From positions 1,054,001-1,118,000 of the forward strand of contig NC_011529.1 of the NCBI RefSeq assembly GCF_000018365.1: a stretch of 64,000 nt of DNA, written 5' to 3'. The stretch comes from Thermococcus onnurineus NA1 (GTDB lineage Archaea; Methanobacteriota_B; Thermococci; Thermococcales; Thermococcaceae). Shown in pieces: positions 56,628 to 64,000 of the stretch (its first letter is position 1; every line of letters starts with the position of its first letter). The notes beneath the pieces are model-generated. The model was not told the DNA's origin and searched no databases. It was given only the letters and a program-made list of their open reading frames with translations. A program made the position numbers and the translations under genes.

Positions 56628-57566
56628 ATGAAGAAGTTTTCAACCATATTCGTGGTGTTAGTAGTACTGCTTAGTCTACCCATGGCTGCCTCTGTCCAGC
56701 AGAGGCACGGCATAGACTACTCCAAGCCACTCTATGCAGAGGACGTAAAGATAGGATATAAAATGACCGTAGACTATATTCCAAGGGCCGCAGGATTCCG
56801 GGGCGGACAAGGCGGTGGAACCAGTGTCACAACGACAGCTACGGGCATTCTTGGAGCCCCCGTCGAGGGAGAGAAGTACGCGATAGTCATAGGCATCGCC
56901 GATTACCCAGGTACTTCAAGCGACCTTCAGTATACTGACGATGACGCTCAGCTTGTCTATGACACTCTGATTAACGTCTATGGGTTCAAACCAGAGAACA
57001 TAATATTACTTCTAAACATGGACGCTAGCTTCTACAACATATATAACGCAGTCATGGAGCTTAAATCAAAGGTTCAGCCTGGCGATGAGGTTGTCTTCTA
57101 CTTCAGCGGACACGGTTCAAACGGAAGGGCAGAGGATGGAGATGATGAAATAATCGACGAAGCACTCGTTACCCATGACGGCAATCCAGACGGAAGCTTC
57201 ATCCTTATATGGGACGGCCAGCTCAAAGCGTGGTTCGAGGACTTCCCAACCGACAGGATAATATTCATCTTCGACAGCTGCTACTCCGGAGGAATGACCG
57301 ACCTAGCTGCCGAGGGTAGGATTGTGGTCATGGCTTCCGGAGAGAGGGAGTTCTCACTTGAGAGCTCTGAATGGCAGCACGGCCAGTTCACGTACTACTT
57401 CTTCCTTGAGGGCATAAACTACGGCTACGCTGATGTCTACGACCACGATGGAGACCCCACCACCCCGGACGTCACCGTCGAGGAGGCCTTTGACTACACC
57501 CTAGCCAACTGCGAGCAACAGACACCAGTCATCGTGGACGGCTTTACCAACGATCTCCTTCCGTAA
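56628..57566 (+). CDS. Secreted caspase-like (C14) peptidase
   Basis: The 312-residue protein has a signal peptide (KKFSTIFVVLVVLLSLPMAAS) and a caspase/metacaspase-type p20 domain: 'YAIVIGIADYPG', catalytic His162 in 'DEVVFYFSGHGS' and Cys218 in 'IIFIFDSCYSGGMTDL'. Asp/Gly-rich 'DHDGDPTTPDVTVEEAF' near the end may bind Ca. It is presumably active outside the cell. TATA CTTTTATACATAA at 56588-56600 precedes a short leader and GGTGGT. The role, for example in surface protein turnover, is unknown. Confidence 0.8.
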   Translation: MKKFSTIFVVLVVLLSLPMAASVQQRHGIDYSKPLYAEDVKIGYKMTVDYIPRAAGFRGGQGGGTSVTTTATGILGAPVEGEKYAIVIGIADYPGTSSDLQYTDDDAQLVYDTLINVYGFKPENIILLLNMDASFYNIYNAVMELKSKVQPGDEVVFYFSGHGSNGRAEDGDDEIIDEALVTHDGNPDGSFILIWDGQLKAWFEDFPTDRIIFIFDSCYSGGMTDLAAEGRIVVMASGEREFSLESSEWQHGQFTYYFFLEGINYGYADVYDHDGDPTTPDVTVEEAFDYTLANCEQQTPVIVDGFTNDLLP

Positions 57567-57607
57567 AGCGTTTTAACTCCCTCTTCTTTTCTTATTCTGG
57601 TGGTGTT

Positions 57608-58267
57608 ATGGACTTTGGGTCCCTTAAGATTATTCCCGTTGGCAGAGTCAGGAAAGAAAACGAGAAAACTTGGCTTGAACTCTATCCCGAGTTCAGCGAA
57701 GCCGTAGAAGGGCTTCGAGAGGGAGATTGGATAAAGCTCATCCTCTGGTTCCATGAAAGCGACACGCCCGAACGGAAGAGCGTCTTGAAAGTTCATCCCT
57801 ACAACAACACTAAAAATCCCCTCAAGGGCGTCTTCGCCACCCGCTCTCCCATTAGGCCAAACCCTCTGGCAATTTATGCGGTCAAAATCCATAGAATAAA
57901 AGGAAACAGGCTGTACATAGACTGGATTGACGCCCACGACGGAACGCCAATAGCCGACATCAAAATACTCGTCGAGAGGCTCGACTGTCCAAAGGAAATG
58001 CCCATCGAGGAGTGGGAACTCGACATCAAGAAATCGCGACAGGTGGGAGAGATAAACCTGATTCCGAGGAAGGACGAGCACCTCGACGAGCTGGAGGAAG
58101 TTTCTCCGGATGAATACGACGCTCTTGTGGTCGAAATCGGACCGAAGACGACGGTTCTAACTGCGGAAGAACTCGTAAAGCTCATTGAAGTGTTGGAGGA
58201 GTTCTACGATAAACTGCCCGTGGAAATTAAAGACAAGCTCAGAAGACACGAAGGGCGCTCTCATTGA
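57608..58267 (+). CDS. trmO: tRNA m6t6A37 methyltransferase family protein TrmO
   Basis: The 219-residue protein matches the TsaA/TrmO (UPF0066) family, which methylates N6 of t6A37 in tRNA-Thr. Hallmarks are 'IPVGRVRKENEKTWLEL', 'LILWFHESD', and 'GVFATRSPIRPNPLAIYAVKI'. The C-terminal extension of about 60 residues (KPSRQVGEINLIPRKDEHLDELEEVSP...) is extra compared with the bacterial core domain. The archaeal target is inferred. A T-rich stretch ends the transcript. Confidence 0.8.
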   Translation: MDFGSLKIIPVGRVRKENEKTWLELYPEFSEAVEGLREGDWIKLILWFHESDTPERKSVLKVHPYNNTKNPLKGVFATRSPIRPNPLAIYAVKIHRIKGNRLYIDWIDAHDGTPIADIKILVERLDCPKEMPIEEWELDIKKSRQVGEINLIPRKDEHLDELEEVSPDEYDALVVEIGPKTTVLTAEELVKLIEVLEEFYDKLPVEIKDKLRRHEGRSH

Positions 58268-58288
58268 GGCTCACGTAGATCTCTTTCC

Positions 58289-58295
58289 TTTTTTT
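58289..58295 (+). terminator. T-tract downstream of trmO
   Basis: Seven T residues within CTCTTTCCTTTTTTTC, 22 bases after the stop, are the best U-tract terminator candidate in the gap. No hairpin is needed in archaea and none is seen. Confidence 0.45.
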
Positions 58296-58421
58296 CAATT
58301 CCTATCACCAACATACAAAGAGCTTAAAGATAGAACTCTTCAACTGGACTCCGTATTTCACTGAAACTATCAGAGGAATGCCTAAAAGCGATTATTTAAA
58401 ATGTTTAAGCAAACAGAGACG

Positions 58422-58976
58422 TTAAAGTTTTTGTTTGTGCAGCCTTGCAAGCCCTTCCACCAACTCCTTGAAGTACTCGTAAAACTCGCTCTCCCTCAAC
58501 TTTTCAAGAGCGCTCCAGAACTCGTCGAGATTCTTAAAGCCCGTCTGCTCGTATTCCAGTGCCTGAATCAACATCTCCAGCTTGTCGGCGAACTTAACGA
58601 GTCTGCCCTCAAGGCTGAGCCCTTCCTCGTACTCGCGCCAGAGCCTGAAGTACTCCTTTGCCAAGGATCCGGCCTTAATGAACATCTCCATTGCAGCTTT
58701 CTTCTCAGCTTTTCCCTTATCAAGGTAGTACTGGGCAGTTAGGGGAACGTCCGTTATTCTTGCCTCTGCCAGATCGTGGAGTATTGCTATCTTGAGGGCC
58801 CGCTCAACATCTATCTCAATCCCATTTTCCTTCAAAGAATCTGCCAGGAAAAGGGTTATCAGGGCCACACGGTAGCTGTGGTCAGCTATGCTCTCCGGGT
58901 TTGAAACACCCCTCAGAAGCCAGCCCGTTCTCGGCAGCTTCTTGAGGTTCCCTGCTTCAAAAAACAGATCGAGCAT
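58422..58976 (-). CDS. HD-domain phosphohydrolase (YfbR/HDDC2-like)
   Basis: The 184-residue protein has 'GVSNPESIADHSYRVALITLFLAD' (first His), 'ALKIAILHDLAEARITDVPL' (HD), and a later Asp in 'RLVKFADKLEMLIQALEYEQ'. This is the pattern of 5'-deoxynucleotidases of the YfbR/HDDC2 group. It probably dephosphorylates nucleoside monophosphates. The ATG 58976 lies behind GGAGGAGTGAGC and overlaps the stop of the upstream gene (58979), so the two are coupled. The frame beyond 58976 is not coding. Confidence 0.8.
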   Translation of the reverse strand: MLDLFFEAGNLKKLPRTGWLLRGVSNPESIADHSYRVALITLFLADSLKENGIEIDVERALKIAILHDLAEARITDVPLTAQYYLDKGKAEKKAAMEMFIKAGSLAKEYFRLWREYEEGLSLEGRLVKFADKLEMLIQALEYEQTGFKNLDEFWSALEKLRESEFYEYFKELVEGLARLHKQKL

Positions 58977-58978
58977 GC

Positions 58979-59293
58979 TCACTCCTCCGTGATGAAAACG
59001 GCTTTTTCGGTCTCTATCGCGCTCGCCATTATGCAGTCGCCCAAGAACCTTCCGTAAACCCTCACCCACTCCCCTTTACCCAGACATGGGCTTCCGGAGA
59101 ACTCGACCCTGATGCCGGAAACTTTAAACGTGGCTCTGTATCCAGGAAGTTCCATGGGGAGGAACTCAATCAAAGGCTTGTCCTCAATAGTACCCTCGAT
59201 GACAACGTTCTTGCCCCTGAAACCCCTGGCATGGAGCTCATCAACCGTAACGATGTAATAATAATGATGACCGAGTTTCATCCTCTTGGGCAT
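58979..59293 (-). CDS. Small OB-fold-like protein
   Basis: The 104-residue protein is all beta (YYYIVTVDELHARGFRGKNVVIEGTIEDKPLIEFLPMEL..., GYRATFKVSGIRVEFSGSPCLGKGEWVRVYGRFLGD), and its spacing of strands fits an OB fold. The phrase 'V-x-GTIED' and 'WVRVYGRF' are common in nucleic-acid-binding OB proteins. It is translationally coupled to the HD-domain gene, so it may bind its nucleotide substrate. This is inference. Confidence 0.6.
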   Translation of the reverse strand: MPKRMKLGHHYYYIVTVDELHARGFRGKNVVIEGTIEDKPLIEFLPMELPGYRATFKVSGIRVEFSGSPCLGKGEWVRVYGRFLGDCIMASAIETEKAVFITEE

Positions 59294-59344
59294 ACTTCAT
59301 CACCTTTATAGCCCGACTTCGAGTACTATCTGTGGGGTGAGGAT

Positions 59345-59902
59345 ATGATAAAGGTTGCGATTATAGGAGCCGAAAACGTCGGTAAATCAACGCTCATGAA
59401 CGCCCTCATTGGGGGCAAAATTTCAGAGGTGGAGAACCTTCCGGGAACTACAAAGGGAACCATAAGGCGGCGCTTCGGCAAGCTGAAGATACCGAAGAGC
59501 ATGAAGAACCCGATGGGCGGTGCAGATGAGTTTGTCCTCATAGACACGGCCGGACTCTTCGATCCACAGAGGGAGCTCAGAGGGAAGGTCCTCAGTGAGG
59601 AAAAGTTCAGGGAGATTATAGAGGAGATAATATCATCGGACATCGTCATCCACATGGTTGATGCGACGGTCGGCCTCCACAGGGGTATGGAAAAGCTCCA
59701 CCACATGCTCAAGTTCAGATACGAGAAGCCAATAATAGTGGTCATCAACAAGACAGACCTTGTCCCAAGGGAGCGGGTCGAGGAGCTGAGAAGGATAATA
59801 AAGAAGCGCCTTGAACAGGAGGCCATCCCTCTCTCGCTGGTCACCTACGAAGGCTTCAACGACCTGCTGAAGGCGTTAGCCTATTACGCCCAGTACGTCT
59901 GA
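59345..59902 (+). CDS. Era/Obg-type small GTPase
   Basis: The 185-residue protein has G1 'VAIIGAENVGKSTLMNAL', G2 'GTTKGTIRRRF', G3 'VLIDTAGLFD' and G4 'IVVINKTDLVP', thus a complete TrmE-Era-type GTPase core without extra domains. It has no KH domain, so it is not Era itself. The role (ribosome, RNA or membrane) is unknown. Start ATG 59345 behind GGTGAGGAT. Confidence 0.85.
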   Translation: MIKVAIIGAENVGKSTLMNALIGGKISEVENLPGTTKGTIRRRFGKLKIPKSMKNPMGGADEFVLIDTAGLFDPQRELRGKVLSEEKFREIIEEIISSDIVIHMVDATVGLHRGMEKLHHMLKFRYEKPIIVVINKTDLVPRERVEELRRIIKKRLEQEAIPLSLVTYEGFNDLLKALAYYAQYV

Positions 59903-60307
59903 TCAGCACTTGCATATCTTTACCAGAACTTTTCTGTGCCTCGGCCCATCGAGTTCGACGAAGAGTATCCTCTGCCAAGTTCCAAGCAGAAGTTCTCCCT
60001 CGTCTACAGGCACGACGATCTCTGGGCTGAGGAAGAGGCTCGCCCTTATATGGGAGTGGGCGTTGCTGTCTATTGAGTCATGACCGTAGCCGGCCCCTTT
60101 GGGAACAAGTTCCTTCATCTTGGCCTTTATATCCTGGAGGAGCCTCTCCTCATTCTCATTTATTAAGAGGCCCGTCGTCGTGTGCTTGGTAAAAACAACG
60201 ACGATGCCGCTCGTGACGTCACTCCTCCAGACGAGGTGCTGAATCTCCTTCGTTATGTCTATTATCTGAAATCTCTCCTTCGTGGGCACCTCAATCTCGA
60301 AGAGCAT
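59903..60307 (-). CDS. YjbQ-family (UPF0047) protein
   Basis: The 134-residue protein has 'VVVFTKHTTTGLLINENEERLLQDI', 'GYGHDSIDSNAHSHIRASLFLSPEI' and 'LGTWQRILFVELDGPRHRKVLVKI', all conserved in the UPF0047/YjbQ family. Some members show thiamine phosphate synthase-like activity. The His and Ser/Thr clusters could form the site. It is immediately followed by the convergent GTPase stop (adjacent bases). The biochemical role is unsure. Confidence 0.85.
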   Translation of the reverse strand: MLFEIEVPTKERFQIIDITKEIQHLVWRSDVTSGIVVVFTKHTTTGLLINENEERLLQDIKAKMKELVPKGAGYGHDSIDSNAHSHIRASLFLSPEIVVPVDEGELLLGTWQRILFVELDGPRHRKVLVKICKC

Positions 60308-60601
60308 TTACTTCACCACGCGGAGGTTCTTCCGGATATCAATAAGGACTTCCTCCGGACTTTTAATATCCCCAGAGACTATGGCCCTTAAAAGGACTGC
60401 CTTCTCATAAGCCCTAACGAGCTCGATTCTGCCGTTATCAATAACCTCCGAGCGCAGCGTGTTGTATATCTCCTCGACGGCGTCCCTGAACAGAAGTTCG
60501 TCCGAGTAAACATCATTGTCGGTTAGGAGAAGGGTTATGAAGTCGCCTATGAACTCAACTTTACTCTCCTTCCGCCCGATCAGTGCTTTGAGCCGTTCCA
60601 T
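60308..60601 (-). CDS. Small helical protein of unknown function
   Basis: The 97-residue product (LKALIGRKESKVEFIGDFITLLL..., LVRAYEKAVLLRAIVSGDIKSPEEVLIDIRKNL) is helical. Its ATG overlaps the end of the helical-repeat gene by 22 bases and its stop touches the yjbQ gene, so all three form one transcript. The family is not recognised. Confidence 0.6.
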   Translation of the reverse strand: MERLKALIGRKESKVEFIGDFITLLLTDNDVYSDELLFRDAVEEIYNTLRSEVIDNGRIELVRAYEKAVLLRAIVSGDIKSPEEVLIDIRKNLRVVK

Positions 60602-61863
60602 GACCTAACCCTCCCCGGAAGCTCACGCTCAAGCGCTTTGATGAGTATCTCCGAGATGAGTACTGAAGAGAACTTTGGATCCCTGACTTCAACGGCGGCG
60701 TCAATGGCCTTCTCAACCTCACCATTCTTGACCAGATGATGGGCTATGTCCGCCATCACTATTGAGCGAAGCTTTCTGTCCTGGATGAGTGTCCCAACTT
60801 TCATTGCTCCCTCGAGCTTCCCAACGAGGACGTAGTAACGGGCTATCTTGGCCCATACTTCTTCGCTTGGTGTGCTCTTCCCTATTGCATTAACGATTTC
60901 CCAGCTCCCCTTTTCCGGCCTCTCGAGGATCCTGTTCATCACAGCCTTACCAACAGCATCCGCTTCCTCTTCATTCAGCGCGGATATGAACTTAGGAAGG
61001 ACGTCATGGTCTCTTTCCAGAAGTTCCAGAGCCATCTTCACGAGAAGCGACTCACTGTCCTCGAGACGCCTGATGAGCTTGACAGCCGGAATACCCTCAC
61101 CGGTGAGGGCAAAAGCAAGGGCAAGCTCCACAGTGAACTCCTTCCCAAAGCGGTCTATGAGCTCGTTGGCCACCTCCTCGAGAGAATCTATGTAATGGCC
61201 AAGAACCTCCTTATCCTTCAGGTAGAAGGAAACCTCCTTAAAGGCCTGTCTAGCCCACTCTTTAACACTGATTCCTCTGATGAGGGTTATCCCGTTCTCA
61301 TAGCTTCCAAGAATCATATAGGCCTTAATCAGCTCAAGAAGGGCCTTGGAGCGATAGGGTTCAGAATCAATATACTCCAGGGCAAGCTTACTTCTCCTGA
61401 GGCGGTAAGCGACTTTCAGCTGCTCTTTTCCAATCATCCGGGTGTTAGTGCGTATTATTTCTAGTAAAACCTCGTTCCTAAGCTTCCTATTACTGATTTC
61501 GAGGGCATACGTCACGGCCTCACCTATTTCGCCGAGGAAAAGCATGTAAGTGGCAGCGCTCTGCATTATTAAATCCCGCTGAGGAGCTGGAAGAACGCGG
61601 GAATCCTCGAGGACCTCTTGGTATATCCTCTTGGCGGATTTGAGGCCAGCCTTGCTGAGAGAGTAGCCAACCGAGAGAAGTGCTCGGAACATTTTAACAG
61701 GCTCGTCGATTTCCTTTGTAGTCTCCACGGCCCTCAAAAAGGCAGTCTTGTAGTTGTTGTCCTTCGCCTTTGCCAGCCTCTCGCCGATTTTAGCGTAGGT
61801 AATCGATTTGATATAGGGATCCTGAATTATTTCAACAGAGTCGAGTATCTCCTTAACTAGCAT
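60580..61863 (-). CDS. Alpha-helical repeat (TPR-like) protein
   Basis: The 427-residue protein is built from repeated helix pairs ('IKSITYAKIGERLAKAKDNNYKTAFLRAVETTKEI', 'IARYYVLVGKLEGAMKVGTLIQDRKLRSIVMADIAHHLVKNGEVEKAIDAAVEV'), a TPR- or Sel1-like solenoid. The 'DPKFSSVLISEILIKAL' and 'DPYIKSI(T)YAKIGERL' phrases recur at both ends. It likely binds other proteins. ATG 61863 follows GGGTGAAGG. Confidence 0.65.
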   Translation of the reverse strand: MLVKEILDSVEIIQDPYIKSITYAKIGERLAKAKDNNYKTAFLRAVETTKEIDEPVKMFRALLSVGYSLSKAGLKSAKRIYQEVLEDSRVLPAPQRDLIMQSAATYMLFLGEIGEAVTYALEISNRKLRNEVLLEIIRTNTRMIGKEQLKVAYRLRRSKLALEYIDSEPYRSKALLELIKAYMILGSYENGITLIRGISVKEWARQAFKEVSFYLKDKEVLGHYIDSLEEVANELIDRFGKEFTVELALAFALTGEGIPAVKLIRRLEDSESLLVKMALELLERDHDVLPKFISALNEEEADAVGKAVMNRILERPEKGSWEIVNAIGKSTPSEEVWAKIARYYVLVGKLEGAMKVGTLIQDRKLRSIVMADIAHHLVKNGEVEKAIDAAVEVRDPKFSSVLISEILIKALERELPGRVRSWNGSKH

Positions 61864-61978
61864 ATCCTTCACCCGTAAGAGTAAATTACCCGGGGCTCAT
61901 TTCACCAAAAATACACGTTCGATGTTATTAAACCTAACCCTCGGAACTTTTTTAAGAGTTTGACTCCATGAAGAGACC

Positions 61979-63073
61979 ATGTACGCAGTAATATTCGGTA
62001 AGAATCCCCGTCTCAGCGAGGCAGAGTTTCACTCCTTCGCGAGGAGGTTTCATCTAAAGGTTAGGCCAGTCGAGAGCGGGAGGGACTGGCTGGTTTTCGA
62101 GGCTGATCCCAACGTAGAAAGATATTTTAGGTGGCTCGGAGGCTCGCTGAAGCTGGTTAAGATACTTGGTGAGGGAGAGGGAACTATACGGGAGTTTGAA
62201 TACTCAAAGCTTTTCACAGTGAGCCTCTACGGGAAGAGCGACTGGAAGCTCTGGCGGAAGCTTGGGAGCGAGATAAAGAAGGAGTTCAAAGTCGAAGGTC
62301 CCTCAAAGTTCTTCAAACCGGCCAAAGTTTACGCCATGCCGGCCGAGCTCATCCTCAAGGGATTTCCAGAAACTAAGGACTTTGTATTCCTCTTCGGCGA
62401 GAGTCTCTGGGTTGGAGAGACGATTAAGGTCACTGACCCCTTTGAGCTGAAAAAGCTTGACGTCGAAAGGCCGATTCAGAGGCCGATACTATCCATTCCA
62501 CCCAGACTGGCGAGGATAATGGTGAACCTGAGCGGGGTGAGAAAAGGCAACTTCCTCGATCCCTTCTGTGGCATAGGAACGATAGTCCAGGAGTTCGTCC
62601 TCCAGGGGCTTTCAGCTTACGGAAGCGACAGGGACGAGAAAGCCATTAGAGACGCCAAGAAAAACTTAACGTGGCTTAGGAAGGAGTTCCACCTTAAGAA
62701 CTCGGCCCACCTTGAGGTCTGTGACGCTAGGAAGCTGAGGAGGTGCCTCAGGACAAGGTTTGACGCCATAGTCACAGAACCCTACCTCGGCAAGCCTCTC
62801 AAGAGGAACCCGAGCAGAGGGGAGGCGATAAAGCTCACCAACGAGCTTGATCGCTTCTATTATCCGGTCTTCGAGAGCTTCAGTGAGGTTCTCAAGAGGA
62901 ATGGAAAGGTTGTCTTCGTCTTCCCAGCATACAGGCTTTCCAGCGGTGGAATCTATAGAAAAGACAGGAAGTGGCTCGGGAAACTCGGCTTTGAGGTCCT
63001 GGGCAAATACACCGACTATGAAGAGAGGCACAAACTGGTCAGAGACATTCACGTGCTGAGATACAGAGGTTAA
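61979..63073 (+). CDS. Trm11/UPF0020-type RNA methyltransferase
   Basis: The 364-residue protein has a C-terminal methyltransferase domain with motif I 'NFLDPFCGIGTIVQEFVLQGLSAYGSDRDEKAI' and motif IV 'DAIVTEPYLGKPL', in which TEPY stands where DPPY is usual in Trm11/TrmG10. The N-terminal 170 residues could hold a divergent THUMP-like part. It is probably a guanine-N2 tRNA methyltransferase-like enzyme, though the change in motif IV makes substrate unsure. A TATA-like TTTTTTAAGAG lies at 61948-61958. Confidence 0.7.
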   Translation: MYAVIFGKNPRLSEAEFHSFARRFHLKVRPVESGRDWLVFEADPNVERYFRWLGGSLKLVKILGEGEGTIREFEYSKLFTVSLYGKSDWKLWRKLGSEIKKEFKVEGPSKFFKPAKVYAMPAELILKGFPETKDFVFLFGESLWVGETIKVTDPFELKKLDVERPIQRPILSIPPRLARIMVNLSGVRKGNFLDPFCGIGTIVQEFVLQGLSAYGSDRDEKAIRDAKKNLTWLRKEFHLKNSAHLEVCDARKLRRCLRTRFDAIVTEPYLGKPLKRNPSRGEAIKLTNELDRFYYPVFESFSEVLKRNGKVVFVFPAYRLSSGGIYRKDRKWLGKLGFEVLGKYTDYEERHKLVRDIHVLRYRG

Positions 63074-63500
63074 TCCCCAAGCAGCCTCACGTGCTCCTGC
63101 TTTATGTAACGGTGGGCAACTGCTATAAGTCCCGCTTCTTTCGCCTTTTTGAAGGCATCCCTGTTGTAGGTTCTAAACTGGAACCAGACGACCTTGGCGC
63201 CCTTCTCTATCGCCTGCTCAACGTAGTCCATCGTGAACTCCGGTCTGACGAAGAGGTCGACGATTTCAATATCATCGGGAATGTCAAGAACGCTCGGATA
63301 GCACTTTCTGCCGAGACCTCCTCGTAGCGCGGGTTCACCGGATAGACCTCGTAGCCACGTTCAAGCAGATAGCGCATGACGTCGTTCGCATCGCGCCCCG
63401 GCCCCGGAGAAACTCCAACGAGAGCTATCCTCCTTTACTTGGTAAGTATCTCCTTAATGTCGTCATCAGTCAGTCTGTCGACGGGCATTACCCTTACCAT
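63070..63500 (-). pseudogene. CoA-binding domain protein, disrupted by a stop codon and a frameshift
   Basis: From ATG 63500 (MVRVMPVDRLTDDDIKEILTK, with GGTGGTAGC upstream) the frame meets TAA at 63435-63437, after which it continues as a Rossmann CoA-binding domain 'RRIALVGVSPGPGRDANDVMRYLLERGYEVYPVNPRYEEV'. Near 63310-63320 one base is missing, and the rest 'GRKCYPSVLDIPDDIEIVDLFVRPEFTMDYVEQAIEKGAKVVWFQFRTYN...HVRLLGD' lies in another frame. Intact relatives are about 140 residues. Two lesions argue for a true pseudogene. The stop overlaps the convergent gene. Confidence 0.75.
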
Positions 63501-63567
63501 GCTACCACCGGAGAAACCTAGAAGTGAACCTTTAAAGGGGTAGTGGGAAAGTTCCTTTGGTGGGAAG

Positions 63568-64000
63568 ATGTCCCTTTACGAAGAAACTGTATCGAGCAGG
63601 ATGTTCCAGCTCCTGATGATCCTCCCCATGGCGGCAATGCTCTGGGGAACGTACCAGACGTACCAAGCCGGGGAAGGGTTCGAGATAATGGCGGCCTCCA
63701 CCATCGGGGCTCTTATAATCCTGCTGGACGTCATGGCAATTAGGATTGAGATAGACGACCGTGAGCTGAGGATACGTGGTGTTCTGGGGCTCTTGGTCAG
63801 AAAGACGATCTCATTGGAGAACATCGCGAGCTTTAGAGTTGGTAAGAGCTGGACCCTGTGCTACGGAATGATACACTTCAACCTTCCCGCCAAAGGCTGC
63901 GTTACGATACGCCAGAAACATGGCTGGAGCGTTTCCTTCACAACGAACAGACCAGAGGAAGTCGCGATGGTTCTCTCTACTCTGGGCATTCCACGAGAAC
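63568..64000 (+). CDS. Small membrane protein with PH-like domain (3' truncated)
   Basis: ATG 63568, behind GGTGGGAAG, opens a frame that runs off the window after 144 codons. Two membrane helices (FQLLMILPMAAMLWGTY and TIGALIILLDVMAI) are followed by a beta-rich domain (IRIEIDDRELRIRGVLGLLVRKTISLENIASFRVGKSW...) typical of bacterial PH or DUF-type domains. A different frame over the same bases is not coding. Function unknown. Confidence 0.65.
   Translation, partial: MSLYEETVSSRMFQLLMILPMAAMLWGTYQTYQAGEGFEIMAASTIGALIILLDVMAIRIEIDDRELRIRGVLGLLVRKTISLENIASFRVGKSWTLCYGMIHFNLPAKGCVTIRQKHGWSVSFTTNRPEEVAMVLSTLGIPRE

Overview
The window looks like a chromosome segment of a hyperthermophilic euryarchaeon of the order Thermococcales, most likely Thermococcus. 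The evidence is the archaellum operon layout (five archaellins, then ArlC, a fused ArlD/E, ArlF, ArlG, ArlH, ArlI, ArlJ), GGTGGT/GGAGGTG ribosome sites, AT-rich TATA boxes about 25 bp upstream of starts, a solitary 5S rRNA gene, a CGP-CTERM sorting tail, and Thermococcales-type enzymes such as archaeal NMN adenylyltransferase and Trm56. Family calls come from reading the translations by eye; no search was run.

Region 1 (1-19.4 kb) is mixed housekeeping: a metallopeptidase, lipoproteins, GNAT enzymes, an MFS transporter, several HAD phosphatases, NadM, a SAM hydrolase-type enzyme, Trm56, a CDP-alcohol phosphatidyltransferase, ASCH-domain proteins, Pcm, and a small class III pilin next to a prepilin peptidase. 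Two C/D box sRNAs and a likely H/ACA sRNA lie in convergent gaps. A GNAT remnant, a frameshifted lipoprotein and a split nucleotidyltransferase show local gene decay or indels.

Region 2 (19.4-32.4 kb, minus strand) is the archaellum operon, starting with five archaellin genes and ending with ArlJ and a translationally coupled S-layer-like surface protein. Upstream lie a methyltransferase gene and an EarA-type activator gene.

Region 3 (34.2-47.8 kb) is a full chemotaxis system. CheW and a sensorless MCP-like protein are on the minus strand. CheR, CheY, CheB, CheA (with a doubled P2 domain), CheC1, CheC2, CheD, a dCache MCP, a membrane coiled-coil protein and CheF form a plus-strand operon. 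Two membrane-anchored coiled-coil proteins in this locus share an undescribed C-terminal domain. The archaellin and cheR promoters share a triple TACACA-like repeat at exact 12-bp spacing, which would place swimming machinery and steering under one regulator, plausibly EarA.

Region 4 (47.8-64 kb) holds surface proteins, a HEAT-like and a coiled-coil protein that may belong to the motility set, the 5S rRNA gene, RNase P subunit Rnp4, S-adenosylhomocysteine hydrolase, a secreted caspase-like protein, TrmO, small GTPase and HD-domain genes, an RNA methyltransferase, a broken CoA-binding gene, and a gene cut by the window end.
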